A stretch of 64,000 bases of DNA from Isobaculum melis (GCF_900111355.1 NZ_FOHA01000005.1:1-64000), one strand, 5' to 3'; shown: positions 44,494 through 54,139, counted from the stretch's first letter. Notes: generated from the sequence alone by a model not told the origin. Numbers and translations are program-made.

Positions 44494-47248
44494 CATCTTC
44501 ACCTTTTCTTTTCTTCATAATTGTTACAATAACGAGTGTACCGATACAGAAAACACTAACAAAAATTCCAGGAATGAGCAATGGTGGTGTATAAGTGAAA
44601 ATAACTTGATGCTCACCTTGCTCAATTGGTACAGCTAACAAACTATTTAAAGCCTTTTCTGTTGATACTGATTTCCCATCAATGGTTACTTTCCAGCCAG
44701 TTGAATAGGGGATTGTTGTGAATAAGACTCTTTGATCCTCAGCAATTGTGACTGAACCAGCAATTCGAGTATTTGTATGACTTTTCACTTGAAAGGCTTC
44801 ATTATGCAGTGTTTTTATTGCTTTTTTAAAAGCTGGAATATCTAGTTGATAAAGTTTAAAATCTTTCAAAAGGATTTCATCTTTTTGCAAAGCAATCGTT
44901 AATAAAATAGGTTGATCTTGCTGATTTGCACCAATATTTAACACAATCATGTCGTTCGTGGTTTCATATTGACTAAATTTTGAACCATTTAAATAAATAA
45001 TGATATCTTCAGCTTTAACATTAGAATTAAGCGTTAAATAATAGCTATTATTTGATTTGGCTGTTAATTGAAAATCAATAGAGGCTTCTTTTTTTGTGTC
45101 ATTTTTTGTATAGGTAATATCATTTTGATCTTTTCCAGTATGAACATTTTTATAAACCACACTATCAAAATTAGTTTCAAAAAAATAAGGAAATAGCTCT
45201 GTTTGACCAAGCATTTTATTGAGTAGATAATTTTGATATAAAATAGGGTTAATAAATTTCCGCTCATCTGTTAAAAGTTGTTGATCCACACCAAATGCAA
45301 GAGGGAGTGCAAAAGGATTTTGATAGGTTAAAATATTCCTTTGTTGATTTAGTGGCTGATAAAACGTTAAATCTGGTTTTGTGGACATCTTATTTAAAAC
45401 GGAAGTATCGCTCTCAAAATTTTGAGTGACAGTTTCCTTCAATAAATCTGTTTGATCCAATACATCCACTTCAATTTCTGGTTTGGCTTGCGCTTCTTTA
45501 ATGAGATGGGAGCGTAAAATATCTGCATTAATTCCTTCGGCTTCTGTTAAATAGTATTTGACACCAAAAAGAGCATCAGTTAATAGGGTTGCATTTGAAT
45601 AGGCAATAAAACCACTACTTGAAGGGAAACCTAAATCAGAAAATAAGGCTGGGATTTCCTTCTCAAAAGTAGAGCTGAAGTGTGTAATGCCAGCATAATT
45701 GTTTTGAAAACTATCGTTTTTAGAACGTAAAAAAGTCTTTTCAATACGATAAAAATCATCATCTTGCGCTTGAATTTGTTTAATTGTTGGATCTAAGGCT
45801 TCACGATATTGAACAAAACGACTATTTTTAACATAGCTTAAACGATCTAAATCTAACCCCGCATTTACACTCATTTCAATCGTCACGGAAAATAAAATAA
45901 TTAATAGGAACCAATGATTCAGCTGTTTTTTTCGCATGATAATCAAAAAGAAAAATAAAATAAACAAGGTAGTGATCGCGATTTGGGTCATTGTTAGAAA
46001 GTCAAAGTTATGATGAAGCACAAAATAGTTGGTGATTGACAAGAGCACAATTCCAATCAATAAATCAAAGCGTTTAAATTGTTTTAAATGGAGAAAAGAA
46101 CGGTAACCAATAAAGAGCATAAAAAAAGAAACAACAAATGAGAAACGATAAGGATACCAAATAGGAGCCTGTAGACCATGCCAAAAATAATCAAAGACTT
46201 GAATATTCATAGAAAGGACAAAAATGATCGTAAGAAGCAAAGTAATCAAACGTTCTTTCATTGGAAAATAGCGATTAAAGAAATAGAGAATAAAACAAAT
46301 CAAGCTTAAACTACCAATAAATAAATTAGGATAACCACTAGGCATCTGATCAAAATTAAAGGCACCAATATAAAATTTAGACAGCATTTCCCAAACAGGA
46401 TATTCTGTTTTAAATAATAATGTATTGGCAGTGTAACTTGCTTTACCACCTACTAATGCTGCAATATTTGGGAATAATAACATGGCAGTTGTCCCAGCAC
46501 CTAAAACAGATGCGATAGCAAAACGCCAGCTCCGCTCAAAAATAAAGCTTATTTTTTCTTTAAAAACAGTACCAGTAGCAAAAGGATAAGTAAAGATACG
46601 CATTAAATAATATAATGTAATAAATAAGCAAATCATATACCCCATATAATAATTTGCAAATAAGGTAAGACCTAAAAAGACACTGTAAAAAACAAATTTC
46701 TTTTCTTGAATCAGTTTTTCAACACCAAGTGCAATTAAAGGTAGAAAAACCATGCCATCTAACCACATAATATTTAATTGATTCACAATAATATAGCCCA
46801 TTAAACCATAACTAATACCAAAAGCAGTTACCCCAAAGTCATTTCGTTTAAAGGTTTTTTTTAAGAAATAAGCAAAAGAAAGACTGGCGCTACTGATTTT
46901 AACTAAAGTGAGGAGCATGACGCCAACAGTCAGAAATTTTTCAGGAAAAGGTAACAATAATAGATTAAATGGACTGGTTAAATAATAGGCCCATAAACCC
47001 ATCATATCCCCACCAATTGCTTTATTAAAAGAATAAAATAGGGCACTAGGATCATGAAGGAGTGTTTGTCTAAAGGCTGCAAAAAAATCAATATATTGCT
47101 GCCCTAAATCAACAGTTAATAAACTGCTATCTCCAAAAGGATAGACTTTTAACAAAATGAAAATAAAAAGCATGATAAAAAAGGGAAGAACAAAAGCTAA
47201 AACTAATGGTGGAATCTTCTCTATTTTATTTTTTAAAACTAAAAACAT
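44471..47248 (-). CDS. YfhO family polytopic membrane protein (GT-C-like)
   Basis: 925 residues. About 13 membrane helices in the first 470 residues and one near the C-terminus, separated by a large outside domain (about 480-895). YfhO-like features: LTVDLGQQYIDFFAAFRQTLLHDPSALFYSFNKAIGGDMMGLWAYYLTSPFNLLLLPFP near the N-terminus and NIMWLDGMVFLPLIALGVEKLI. The fold resembles GT-C glycosyltransferases; Firmicutes members decorate teichoic acids or lipids with sugars. Ends in KRKGEDDEEKNKN, overlapping the pentapeptide gene. Confidence 0.9.
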   Translation of the reverse strand: MFLVLKNKIEKIPPLVLAFVLPFFIMLFIFILLKVYPFGDSSLLTVDLGQQYIDFFAAFRQTLLHDPSALFYSFNKAIGGDMMGLWAYYLTSPFNLLLLPFPEKFLTVGVMLLTLVKISSASLSFAYFLKKTFKRNDFGVTAFGISYGLMGYIIVNQLNIMWLDGMVFLPLIALGVEKLIQEKKFVFYSVFLGLTLFANYYMGYMICLFITLYYLMRIFTYPFATGTVFKEKISFIFERSWRFAIASVLGAGTTAMLLFPNIAALVGGKASYTANTLLFKTEYPVWEMLSKFYIGAFNFDQMPSGYPNLFIGSLSLICFILYFFNRYFPMKERLITLLLTIIFVLSMNIQVFDYFWHGLQAPIWYPYRFSFVVSFFMLFIGYRSFLHLKQFKRFDLLIGIVLLSITNYFVLHHNFDFLTMTQIAITTLFILFFFLIIMRKKQLNHWFLLIILFSVTIEMSVNAGLDLDRLSYVKNSRFVQYREALDPTIKQIQAQDDDFYRIEKTFLRSKNDSFQNNYAGITHFSSTFEKEIPALFSDLGFPSSSGFIAYSNATLLTDALFGVKYYLTEAEGINADILRSHLIKEAQAKPEIEVDVLDQTDLLKETVTQNFESDTSVLNKMSTKPDLTFYQPLNQQRNILTYQNPFALPLAFGVDQQLLTDERKFINPILYQNYLLNKMLGQTELFPYFFETNFDSVVYKNVHTGKDQNDITYTKNDTKKEASIDFQLTAKSNNSYYLTLNSNVKAEDIIIYLNGSKFSQYETTNDMIVLNIGANQQDQPILLTIALQKDEILLKDFKLYQLDIPAFKKAIKTLHNEAFQVKSHTNTRIAGSVTIAEDQRVLFTTIPYSTGWKVTIDGKSVSTEKALNSLLAVPIEQGEHQVIFTYTPPLLIPGIFVSVFCIGTLVIVTIMKKRKGEDDEEKNKN

Positions 47249-47436
47249 CGTAGAACTCCTTTCAAACGATTCACTAATTTTTGTTTAAGAATTTCTCATA
47301 AAGCTATGATAATTGTACTTCATGTAATAGAATAGCATATAATGAGATATATCACTATTTTAATCATAAAATAGTAGCATTTTATTTGTTCTTTGTTACA
47401 ATATAGAAGGACTATTTATCATAAGGTGGTGTCACT

Positions 47437-49485
47437 TTGAAAGAACCAAAGAAAAAAAAGGGAAAAAAAGCGAAAAAGTCGCATATTCCATTTAGACTCA
47501 ATTTATTATTCTTTTTTGTATTTGTCTTTTTTGCAATTTTAGTTATGCGATTAGGCGTCTTACAAATTGTTATGGGTGAGGAATTTGAGCTACAGGTAAA
47601 AAGAACAGATAAAACAACGATTACTGGTAGTGTTCCAAGAGGGATGATTTATGATGCTCAAGGAAAAATATTAGTTGGAAATGATGCCATGCAGGCGATT
47701 ACTTACACAAGAGGCGCAACTGTAAGTGGGGAAGACATGATTAAAATTTCTGATTCTTTGTCACAATTTATCACAATGGATTTAGAAACTGTGACAGAAC
47801 GTGATTACAAAGATTTTTGGACTGCTAAAAACAGCGATAAGATTACAGAAAGATTATCTGATTCTGAAAAAACATTAGATGGTAGCGAGGCTTATGAAGC
47901 GCAATTAGCTAAAGTCACAGATGCAGATCTTGCAACATTAACGGATCAAGAAAAAACTTCTGCAGCAATTTATAAGCGAATGAATGGTGCCTATGCATTA
48001 ACCACAACTTATATTAAGAATAAAGATGTAACAGATACTGAAATTGCTGAGGTAAGTGAAAGATTAGCTGACTTACCAGGAGTTGGTACAGCAACTGACT
48101 GGGTACGAAATTATCCAGAAGGAGATTTGCTAAAAAGTATTTTAGGTAGTGTAACCTCAGAAAAAGAAGGATTACCTAATGACCAATTAGCTGGCTTTTT
48201 AGCAAAAGGCTATGCACGTAATGATCGAGTTGGTAAGAGCTACCTAGAAAAACAATATGAGCAAGTTTTAAGTGGCACCAAATCCGAATCTGAATCTGAA
48301 ACAAATGCAAATGGAGAAGTCATTAAAACACTTGAGAAGTATAAGGGTGAAAGTGGCGATAATCTTGTATTAACGATTGATTCAAACTTTCAAGCAAAAG
48401 TCGATAATTTAGTTATTGATTATCTGAAACAAGCTAAATCCAGTGGGAAATATGTCTTAACAGATAGACTATTTGTTGTAGCAATGAATCCCCAAAATGG
48501 AGAAATTTTAGCACTTTCCGGTAAAAAAATAAATCAAGAAACAGGCGAAATTGAGGATTATGCAATTGGCACATTTACAACTGCTTATGGTATGGGATCA
48601 GCTGTGAAAGGTGCGACTGTTTTATCAGGTTATATGGATGGTGCGCTAAATGTTGGAGATACCATTGTTGATGAACCCCTTGTCTTTAAAGGTTCTGCTC
48701 CAAAAGCTTCATTTTTCAACCGTAATGGTCGAATTGCAATTAATGATATTGATGCACTTGAACGTTCTTCCAACGTATATATGATGAAAACAGTCATCAA
48801 AATGGGGGGAGGAAGTTATGTTCCAAATGGTAATTTAAATATTGATTTAGATGTTTTTTCAAAATTAAGAAACTATTTTGGTGAATTTGGTTTGGGAAGA
48901 AAAACAGGAATTGATTTACCAGGAGAACAAATAGGGGTGCCTGGTGGTAGTACTGAAGCTGGTAAAGCACTTGACTTTGCTATTGGTCAGTATGATTCTT
49001 ATACACCTTTACAAATGGCTCAATATGTTTCTACGATTGCCAATGGAGGCTATCGAATTGCACCACGAGTGGTAAAAGAAGTCCGTGGTACAAATCCAGA
49101 TGGTAGTCTTGGTCCAGTGAAAACAACTTTTGAACCTAAGATTTTAAATAAACTAAATGTGACACCAGAGGAATTAAACCAGGTACAACAAGGCTTTTAT
49201 AATGTTGCTCATCGACCACTTGGTACAGCTTACTCTTCCTTTGTTGGTGCAGATTTTGATCTTGCTGCGAAAACAGGAACAGATGAGGCTTTCTATGATG
49301 GAGAAATTGATAGTTTAAAAGGAAGTCCTGTAACGAACGTAACATTTGTTGGTTATGCGCCATCAGATAATCCAGAAATTGCACTTTCTGTTGTTGTTCC
49401 TTGGGCAAATCAAACAACCTTATCTGGTATTAATAATGATTTAGCCAGAGCAGTCTTTGAAACTTATTTTCAAGGAAAGAAATAG
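47437..49485 (+). CDS. Class B penicillin-binding protein (PBP2-type transpeptidase)
   Basis: 682 residues. Basic cytoplasmic start, one membrane helix (about 23-45), dimerisation/pedestal domain (about 55-290), then transpeptidase domain: SxxK as SAVK (in YGMGSAVKGATV, about 388), SSN (in ERSSNVYMM, about 445) and KTG (in AAKTGTDEA, about 606). It cross-links peptidoglycan stems outside the membrane. The size and the short basic N-terminus fit the PBP2A/PenA-type of Enterococcaceae (elongation). Start TTG/ATG region: the frame begins at TTG 47437 after GGTGGTGTCACT. Ends in a 20-bp palindromic terminator. Confidence 0.92.
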   Translation: MKEPKKKKGKKAKKSHIPFRLNLLFFFVFVFFAILVMRLGVLQIVMGEEFELQVKRTDKTTITGSVPRGMIYDAQGKILVGNDAMQAITYTRGATVSGEDMIKISDSLSQFITMDLETVTERDYKDFWTAKNSDKITERLSDSEKTLDGSEAYEAQLAKVTDADLATLTDQEKTSAAIYKRMNGAYALTTTYIKNKDVTDTEIAEVSERLADLPGVGTATDWVRNYPEGDLLKSILGSVTSEKEGLPNDQLAGFLAKGYARNDRVGKSYLEKQYEQVLSGTKSESESETNANGEVIKTLEKYKGESGDNLVLTIDSNFQAKVDNLVIDYLKQAKSSGKYVLTDRLFVVAMNPQNGEILALSGKKINQETGEIEDYAIGTFTTAYGMGSAVKGATVLSGYMDGALNVGDTIVDEPLVFKGSAPKASFFNRNGRIAINDIDALERSSNVYMMKTVIKMGGGSYVPNGNLNIDLDVFSKLRNYFGEFGLGRKTGIDLPGEQIGVPGGSTEAGKALDFAIGQYDSYTPLQMAQYVSTIANGGYRIAPRVVKEVRGTNPDGSLGPVKTTFEPKILNKLNVTPEELNQVQQGFYNVAHRPLGTAYSSFVGADFDLAAKTGTDEAFYDGEIDSLKGSPVTNVTFVGYAPSDNPEIALSVVVPWANQTTLSGINNDLARAVFETYFQGKK

Positions 49486-49489
49486 CTAA

Positions 49490-49530
49490 AAAATAAGCGT
49501 CTTATCAAATTTGATAAGACGCTTATTTTA
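49490..49530. terminator. Bidirectional terminator
   Basis: AAAATAAGCGTCTTATCAAA and TTTGATAAGACGCTTATTTT form a perfect 20-bp palindrome between convergent genes. Confidence 0.85.
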
Positions 49531-49537
49531 TTTATTT

Positions 49538-50071
49538 TTATTGATGTGTGATGCTTTTAGCGATTTCTTCATAAGTCATTTCACTATTTAAAGCATAAGA
49601 GCCATCTCTTACAAGTGTTTCATAATTGTTATCACTTAGAAATTGAGTGAATTCATCAGCATTTTTGATAATTCCTTGTTCTGCTAATGTTTGAATCGCG
49701 CTACTTGATGGTTCACCAGGCTCAATAACCAATGTATATTCTTTTTTAGTAGGTTTTTCTTCTTTTGGTTCTTCTTTTTTCACTGGGACAGAGCTATCTT
49801 TATTCGCCTCTGTTTGAGAAGAATCTTTTGAAGCATTTTCTTTACTTGAATCTTTTTTCTCGTTCACTTCAGTTTCTGCTAACAACTCTTCATATTTTTT
49901 CTTATAAGTTTTTTCTTCTTCTGTTTGTTCTGCCGTTTCTGCTTTCTTTTCAGTTTTAACTGAAGAATCTACAACAGGCGCCTTATAAATAAAGGTTGTA
50001 TAACTAAAAACAATAACTGCAGATAGGAAGAAGCCTAATGCAAGTGAACGTAATGAAGGTCTACTCATCAT
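49538..50071 (-). CDS. Membrane-anchored protein with MltG (YceG)-like N-terminal domain only
   Basis: 177 residues: N-terminal membrane helix (about 10-28), a long Lys/Glu/Ser-rich linker (about 38-110), and a C-terminal LysM-like domain (about 112-175, YTLVIEPGEPSSSAIQTLAEQGIIKNADEFTQFLSDN...). The last part matches the substrate-entry domain of the transglycosylase MltG, but the catalytic YceG half is missing. Such short proteins recur in Firmicutes; they may bind cell wall or regulate MltG. Eleven bases downstream of a small coiled-coil protein gene. Confidence 0.78.
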   Translation of the reverse strand: MMSRPSLRSLALGFFLSAVIVFSYTTFIYKAPVVDSSVKTEKKAETAEQTEEEKTYKKKYEELLAETEVNEKKDSSKENASKDSSQTEANKDSSVPVKKEEPKEEKPTKKEYTLVIEPGEPSSSAIQTLAEQGIIKNADEFTQFLSDNNYETLVRDGSYALNSEMTYEEIAKSITHQ

Positions 50072-50081
50072 TAAATCCCCC

Positions 50082-50429
50082 TTAATTGTTTTCTACATAC
50101 TCATTGACAACAAATTCAACTGTTTCCAATGGTAATTGAGTTTGTGCTGAAATATTTTCTATATCCACACCTTGTGTATACAATGTAATCACATGTGTTT
50201 TTAAAACATCATGTACTTTAATTGTACTTGAAGAAGTATCATCCGGTGTAATATTCAGTTCATTTTCTAAAACAGCGACACGATTTTTTAATTGAAAAAT
50301 ATCTTGCATCAATTGTAAAGATAAGTCTTCAAACTCTTCTTGAACTTTTTGCCCATTATCTTTCTTTGCATATGAAAGACCAATCAATAAAATTGAAATG
50401 ATAAGAAGCACAATTGTTAGGATGGTCAT
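50082..50429 (-). CDS. Small membrane-anchored coiled-coil protein (SwrB-like layout)
   Basis: 115 residues. N-terminal membrane helix (about 3-20), a coiled coil (about 28-60, LQLMQDIFQLKNRVAVLENEL) and a C-terminal helix-turn-helix-like segment (IITLYTQGVDIENISAQTQLPLETVEFVVNEY, about 82-112). This order resembles Bacillus SwrB and related DUF6115-type proteins of unknown role. In one operon with the MltG-like protein, 10 bases apart. Confidence 0.65.
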   Translation of the reverse strand: MTILTIVLLIISILLIGLSYAKKDNGQKVQEEFEDLSLQLMQDIFQLKNRVAVLENELNITPDDTSSSTIKVHDVLKTHVITLYTQGVDIENISAQTQLPLETVEFVVNEYVENN

Positions 50430-50702
50430 TTTGGATTCACCTCTTTAATATTCTTAATCGATTTTTTTAATACTTTAAACATGTTCCAGTGTAACATAAT
50501 ATAGGCAGAATGTGACCGTTGTAAAATAAATTTAATAAATAATTGTAAATTGTATCAATCAATTTTTGGGCGTAAAGGTTTTTTCCTTAACAAAGGAGAA
50601 AAAAATACTAGCCAGATGGAAAAAAAGATGGTATGATATTGAAGTCTGAGGTAGGGAATCATTCACTCCTCTAAATACAGTTTAATGCTTGGAGGGAAAA
50701 TC

Positions 50703-50852
50703 ATGCGTGTAAACATCACTTTGGAATGTACTGAATGTAAAGAACGTAACTACATCAGTAAAAAGAACAAACGTAACAATCCAGACCGTGTTGAATTTAA
50801 AAAATATTGTCCGCGCGAACGTCGTGTGACATTACATCGTGAAACAAAATAA
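50703..50852 (+). CDS. rpmG: Ribosomal protein L33, type 1
   Basis: 49 codons: [17 protein letters not shown] at the start, ending LHRETK. Three cysteines (9, 12 and 36) remain; the fourth zinc ligand is replaced (CPRE where zinc-type L33 has CPxC), so it probably does not hold a stable zinc. Such L33 forms occur alongside zinc types in Lactobacillales. It sits in the large ribosomal subunit near the E site. GGAGGGAA precedes the ATG. It is too short for usual ORF cut-offs. Confidence 0.97.
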   Translation: MRVNITLECTECKERNYISKKNKRNNPDRVEFKKYCPRERRVTLHRETK

Positions 50853-50880
50853 CAACAGGACTCCTGTTGTTTTTTTGTTT
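50851..50880 (+). terminator. rpmG terminator
   Basis: AACAACAGG, loop ACT, CCTGTTGTT then a T run, starting at the stop codon. Confidence 0.85.
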
Positions 50881-50915
50881 TTTTTTACTATTTTTGGTGA
50901 AAAGAGGTACAAATA

Positions 50916-51473
50916 ATGAAAACAACTATCCGAAAAAGTATCTTAAAGCAACTGAAACAAGCACCACAAGCTCAGCGAAAAAAACTTGAGAAAGAATTAT
51001 ATCAGCTGCTTTTCCAATCTGATTTTTGGCAAGAAGCTCAAACCATTGCGGTAACCCTTTCTCAAAAATTTGAATTAAATACAGAACCAATCATTCATCA
51101 AGCTTGGAAGGAACATAAAAAGGTGGTTGTACCACGAACAGAGAAGGCGAGACAAATGAGTTTTGTCCAAATTCAAACATTTGAAAATTTGGTGATGACT
51201 CCTTTTGGGGTATTAGAGCCTAGTCAGGAGTTAGCTGCGTATCCAAAAGAACACATTCAATTAATCATTGTGCCAGGTGTTGGGTTTAAAAAAACAGGAG
51301 AAAGAATTGGTTTTGGTGGTGGCTATTATGACCGGTTTTTAGCTGATTATCAAGGAACAACAGCTTCACTCATTTTTCAAGAACAACTTGAAGAAAACTG
51401 GTTACCAGAAACAACTGATATTCCAGTTCAGCAGCTTTTTATTGCAAAAGAAAAATTGGCTACGAATTCCTGA
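50916..51473 (+). CDS. 5-formyltetrahydrofolate cyclo-ligase
   Basis: 185 residues. ATP/folate loop GFGGGYYDRFLADY (about 132-145) and basic N-terminus IRKSILKQLKQAPQAQRKK. It converts 5-formyl-THF (a storage form and inhibitor) to 5,10-methenyl-THF with ATP. AGAGGTAC... lies before ATG. It opens the run fau - rhomboid - yqgQ - glucokinase, the arrangement of the yqgNOPQR region in Bacillus. Confidence 0.95.
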   Translation: MKTTIRKSILKQLKQAPQAQRKKLEKELYQLLFQSDFWQEAQTIAVTLSQKFELNTEPIIHQAWKEHKKVVVPRTEKARQMSFVQIQTFENLVMTPFGVLEPSQELAAYPKEHIQLIIVPGVGFKKTGERIGFGGGYYDRFLADYQGTTASLIFQEQLEENWLPETTDIPVQQLFIAKEKLATNS

Positions 51474-51520
51474 AAAATTTGGTATAATAAACAGAAATAA
51501 GAAGTTAAAGAGGTGTTTTG

Positions 51521-52204
51521 TTGAATACAACAAATAGAACGATTCAAAAAATTAAAAATCAACCATTTATGACCTATCTCTTTTTAGGCATTCAAATTTT
51601 TTTATTTCTATTAATGACAATAGATGGTGGCAGTGAAAATAGCTTCACCTTATTAAAATATGGAGCGAAATTTGGGCCTAGCATTGCAAGCGGGGAATGG
51701 TGGCGTTTGGTTATGCCAATGTTCTTACACATTGGCGCCTTACATCTCATTGTAAATTCAGTCACACTATACTTTTTGGGAACACAATTAGAAAGTGTTT
51801 TTGGACATGTCCGTTTTACCCTTATCTATTTATTAAGTGGTATTGCAGGAAATGTAGCGAGCTTTGCTTTTAGTCCAAGTTTATCAGCAGGAGCAAGTAC
51901 TTCCTTATTTGGTCTTTTTGGCTGTTATCTGATGCTAGCCCAAACCTTTAAAGGGAGCCCTGTTATTCAAGCGATGGCAAGAAACTTTATGATGCTTATT
52001 GTCCTAAATCTTGTCACTGGAATCCTATCATCTGGTGTGGATAATTATGGTCATGTCGGTGGCTTAATCGGCGGTTTCTTAGTAGCAGTAGCAGTTTCTG
52101 TGCCCAGAAAAATTTCTGGGTTAACTGGAAAAAGAATCGTTGCAGGTATAGCTTATCTTGTTGCCATTGCCATTTTGATTTATGGTGGCTACCAGCATTA
52201 CTAA
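51521..52204 (+). CDS. Rhomboid family intramembrane serine protease
   Basis: 227 residues, six to seven membrane helices. Catalytic serine in GASTSLFGLFG (about 126-136) and histidine in GHVGGLIGGF (about 180). Hydrophilic loop 1 has EWWRLVMPMFLHIGALHLIVNS, the usual rhomboid WR motif. It cuts membrane helices of other proteins within the bilayer; the substrate is unknown. It lacks the extra domains of Bacillus GluP/YqgP. Start chosen at TTG 51521, five bases after AGAGGTG; the preceding TTG is too near that site. Confidence 0.92.
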   Translation: MNTTNRTIQKIKNQPFMTYLFLGIQIFLFLLMTIDGGSENSFTLLKYGAKFGPSIASGEWWRLVMPMFLHIGALHLIVNSVTLYFLGTQLESVFGHVRFTLIYLLSGIAGNVASFAFSPSLSAGASTSLFGLFGCYLMLAQTFKGSPVIQAMARNFMMLIVLNLVTGILSSGVDNYGHVGGLIGGFLVAVAVSVPRKISGLTGKRIVAGIAYLVAIAILIYGGYQHY

Positions 52205-52230
52205 TACTTCTTATTATAGGAGGATCAATC

Positions 52231-52452
52231 ATGAAAGAACTTTATGATGTGCAGCAGTTGCTTAAAAGATTTAATATTTATGTTTATTTAGGCAAACGAA
52301 AATGGGATATTGAATTAATGCTACAAGAAATTCAAAGTCTACATCAATCAGGTGTGATTACTGATCAAGAATTTAAGGAATCTTTACTTATTTTAAAACG
52401 AGAACATCGGATTGAAGAACAAAAAGAAAGTGGAGGGGAACACATTGAGTAA
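52231..52452 (+). CDS. yqgQ: YqgQ family protein (DUF910)
   Basis: 73 residues. Typical DUF910 segments: YDVQQLLKRFNIYVYLGKRKWDIELMLQEIQSL and ITDQEFKESLLILKREHR. It forms a small three-helix bundle in known family structures; function unknown. Almost always directly before glucokinase, as here, with the kinase start inside its last codons. Confidence 0.93.
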   Translation: MKELYDVQQLLKRFNIYVYLGKRKWDIELMLQEIQSLHQSGVITDQEFKESLLILKREHRIEEQKESGGEHIE

Positions 52453-53410
52453 AAAATTAATGGGGATTGACTTAGGTGGGACAACAGTTAAGTTTGCAAT
52501 TTTAACTTTAGATGGAGAAATCCAACAAAAATGGAGTATTGAAACAGATATTTCAGAAAATGGCACAAAAATTGTACCAGATATTATTGCTTCTATTCAC
52601 CACCGTTTTGAAAAAAATGGGTTAACAGCAGCAGATTTTTTAGGAATTGGTATGGGCTCTCCTGGAACAGTAGACAGTGTAAGAGGAACGGTTATTGGGG
52701 CCTATAATCTTAATTGGTCAACCTTACAAATGGTAAAAGAGCAAATTGAAGCAAGTGTTGGGATTCCATTTTTCATTGATAATGATGCCAATGTAGCCGC
52801 TCTAGGTGAACGCTGGAAAGGCGCAGGAGAAGATGGCGATAATGTTACTTTTATTACTTTAGGGACTGGTGTAGGCGGTGGTATTATAGCTGAGGGCAGA
52901 TTGCTACATGGCGTAGTTGGTGCAGCAGGCGAAATTGGTCATATTACGATTGATCCAAATGGGTATGATTGTACTTGTGGTAAAAAAGGCTGTTTAGAAA
53001 CTGTAGCAAGTGCAACAGGAATTGTGCGAGTTGCTAGAGATATGGCGGATGAATATGCAGGAGATGCTGTTTTAAAAACATTAATTGATGATGGTCAAGA
53101 AGTGACAGCAAAAACCGTTTTTGATCAAGCGAAACTTGGAGATGATTTAGCCTTACGTGTCATTGATAAAGTATCTTTTTATCTTGGCTTAGCATGTGGC
53201 AATATTGCCAATATGTTAAATCCTTCTGATATTGTGATTGGTGGTGGTGTTTCAGCAGCAGGAGACTTCTTGTTAACAAGAGTGAGACATTATTTTGAAG
53301 AATTTACTTTCCCGCAAGTACGTGATTCAACCAGAATTAAGTTAGCACAATTAGGAAACGATGCTGGTGTTATTGGCGCTAGTTCATTAGCGAAGCATTT
53401 AGTAAAGTAA
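52445..53410 (+). CDS. glcK: Glucokinase (ROK family)
   Basis: 321 residues. ATP-binding GIDLGGTTVKFAIL (about 6-19), catalytic Asp in DNDANVAALGE (about 105), and ROK zinc motif CTCGKKGCLE (about 178-187). It phosphorylates free glucose with ATP. Start chosen at TTG 52445 behind GGAGGGG; the upstream in-frame ATG lies inside yqgQ. Translation is probably coupled to yqgQ by overlap. Confidence 0.95.
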   Translation: MSKKLMGIDLGGTTVKFAILTLDGEIQQKWSIETDISENGTKIVPDIIASIHHRFEKNGLTAADFLGIGMGSPGTVDSVRGTVIGAYNLNWSTLQMVKEQIEASVGIPFFIDNDANVAALGERWKGAGEDGDNVTFITLGTGVGGGIIAEGRLLHGVVGAAGEIGHITIDPNGYDCTCGKKGCLETVASATGIVRVARDMADEYAGDAVLKTLIDDGQEVTAKTVFDQAKLGDDLALRVIDKVSFYLGLACGNIANMLNPSDIVIGGGVSAAGDFLLTRVRHYFEEFTFPQVRDSTRIKLAQLGNDAGVIGASSLAKHLVK

Positions 53411-53424
53411 GTAAAATTTCTCTC

Positions 53425-53485
53425 ATCTAATCAAAAGAAGCGATGTTGTGAAAGAATGGGGATTTTTTCATAGCATTGTTTCTTT
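53425..53485 (+). terminator. Imperfect terminator after glucokinase
   Basis: AAGAAGCGATG...TGAAA, loop, TTTCA...CATTGTTTC followed by TTTTTT. The stem is interrupted. Confidence 0.4.
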
Positions 53486-53627
53486 TTTAGATAAGTTTAT
53501 TCATCAGCTAGAGTAGCTAAACTCATGAAAAAAGCATCATTTTTAGGAGATGAAAGAAAAAGCTAGCAAAAGCAGAGCGAGCAGTGTAAAATTGTTTACT
53601 GAAGGATATTTGAAGGGAGTAAGGATT

Positions 53628-54020
53628 GTGTCAGAAAATAATATTTCATTCATCCTAACCATCATTGTATTGGTTGGATTCATTATTTATCAAGGGTATC
53701 AATACTATACGCGAAAAAAAGCAAGTACAGTTTTAACTGAGGAAGAGTTTCGTAAAGGGATGCGAAAAGCGCAGTTAATTGATGTACGTGAGAAAAATGT
53801 ATTTGATGGAGGGCATATTTTAGGTGCGCGCAACATTCCTTATACATTATTTAAAACAAGAATGGTCGAAATTAGAAAAGACCAACCTATTTATTTATAT
53901 GATCAAGGAAGAGCAGTTAGTGCTCGTGCAGCTGTTAAACTTCGTCGTGCTGGCTATGAAGATATCTATTGCCTAAAAGGCGGATATGAAAAATGGACTG
54001 GTAAAACAAAACGTAAATAA
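53628..54020 (+). CDS. Membrane-anchored rhodanese-like protein lacking the active cysteine
   Basis: 130 residues. Membrane helix (about 10-25) then one rhodanese domain: QLIDVREKNVFDGGHILGARNIPYTLF (CDC25-like start) and YLYDQGRAVSARAAVKLRRAGYEDIYCLKGGYEKW. In active rhodaneses the loop before GR carries the sulfur-holding cysteine; here it is YDQGR, so transferase activity is unlikely and a binding role more so. Start chosen at GTG 53628 behind GGGAG; the ATG at 53550 has no spaced ribosome site. Confidence 0.85.
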   Translation: MSENNISFILTIIVLVGFIIYQGYQYYTRKKASTVLTEEEFRKGMRKAQLIDVREKNVFDGGHILGARNIPYTLFKTRMVEIRKDQPIYLYDQGRAVSARAAVKLRRAGYEDIYCLKGGYEKWTGKTKRK

Positions 54021-54028
54021 TCATGAAG

Positions 54029-54063
54029 TAGAGGAAACCATCTGTGGTTTCCTCTATTTTTAA
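54029..54063 (+). terminator. Terminator
   Basis: TAGAGGAAACCA, loop TCTG, TGGTTTCCTCTA then TTTTTAA after the rhodanese gene. Confidence 0.88.
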
Positions 54064-54139
54064 GGTCAAATCCTCGTAATCTATCCGCTTATTTTGTATA
54101 ATAAAGTCAGATAAGGGAAAGAAAGAAGGGGTTCATGAG

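Noticed and set aside
53425-53560. Possible small gene between glucokinase and the rhodanese gene
   Set aside because: The only ATG (53550) touches its own ribosome-like GGAG and simply extends the rhodanese frame; the rest is terminator-like.
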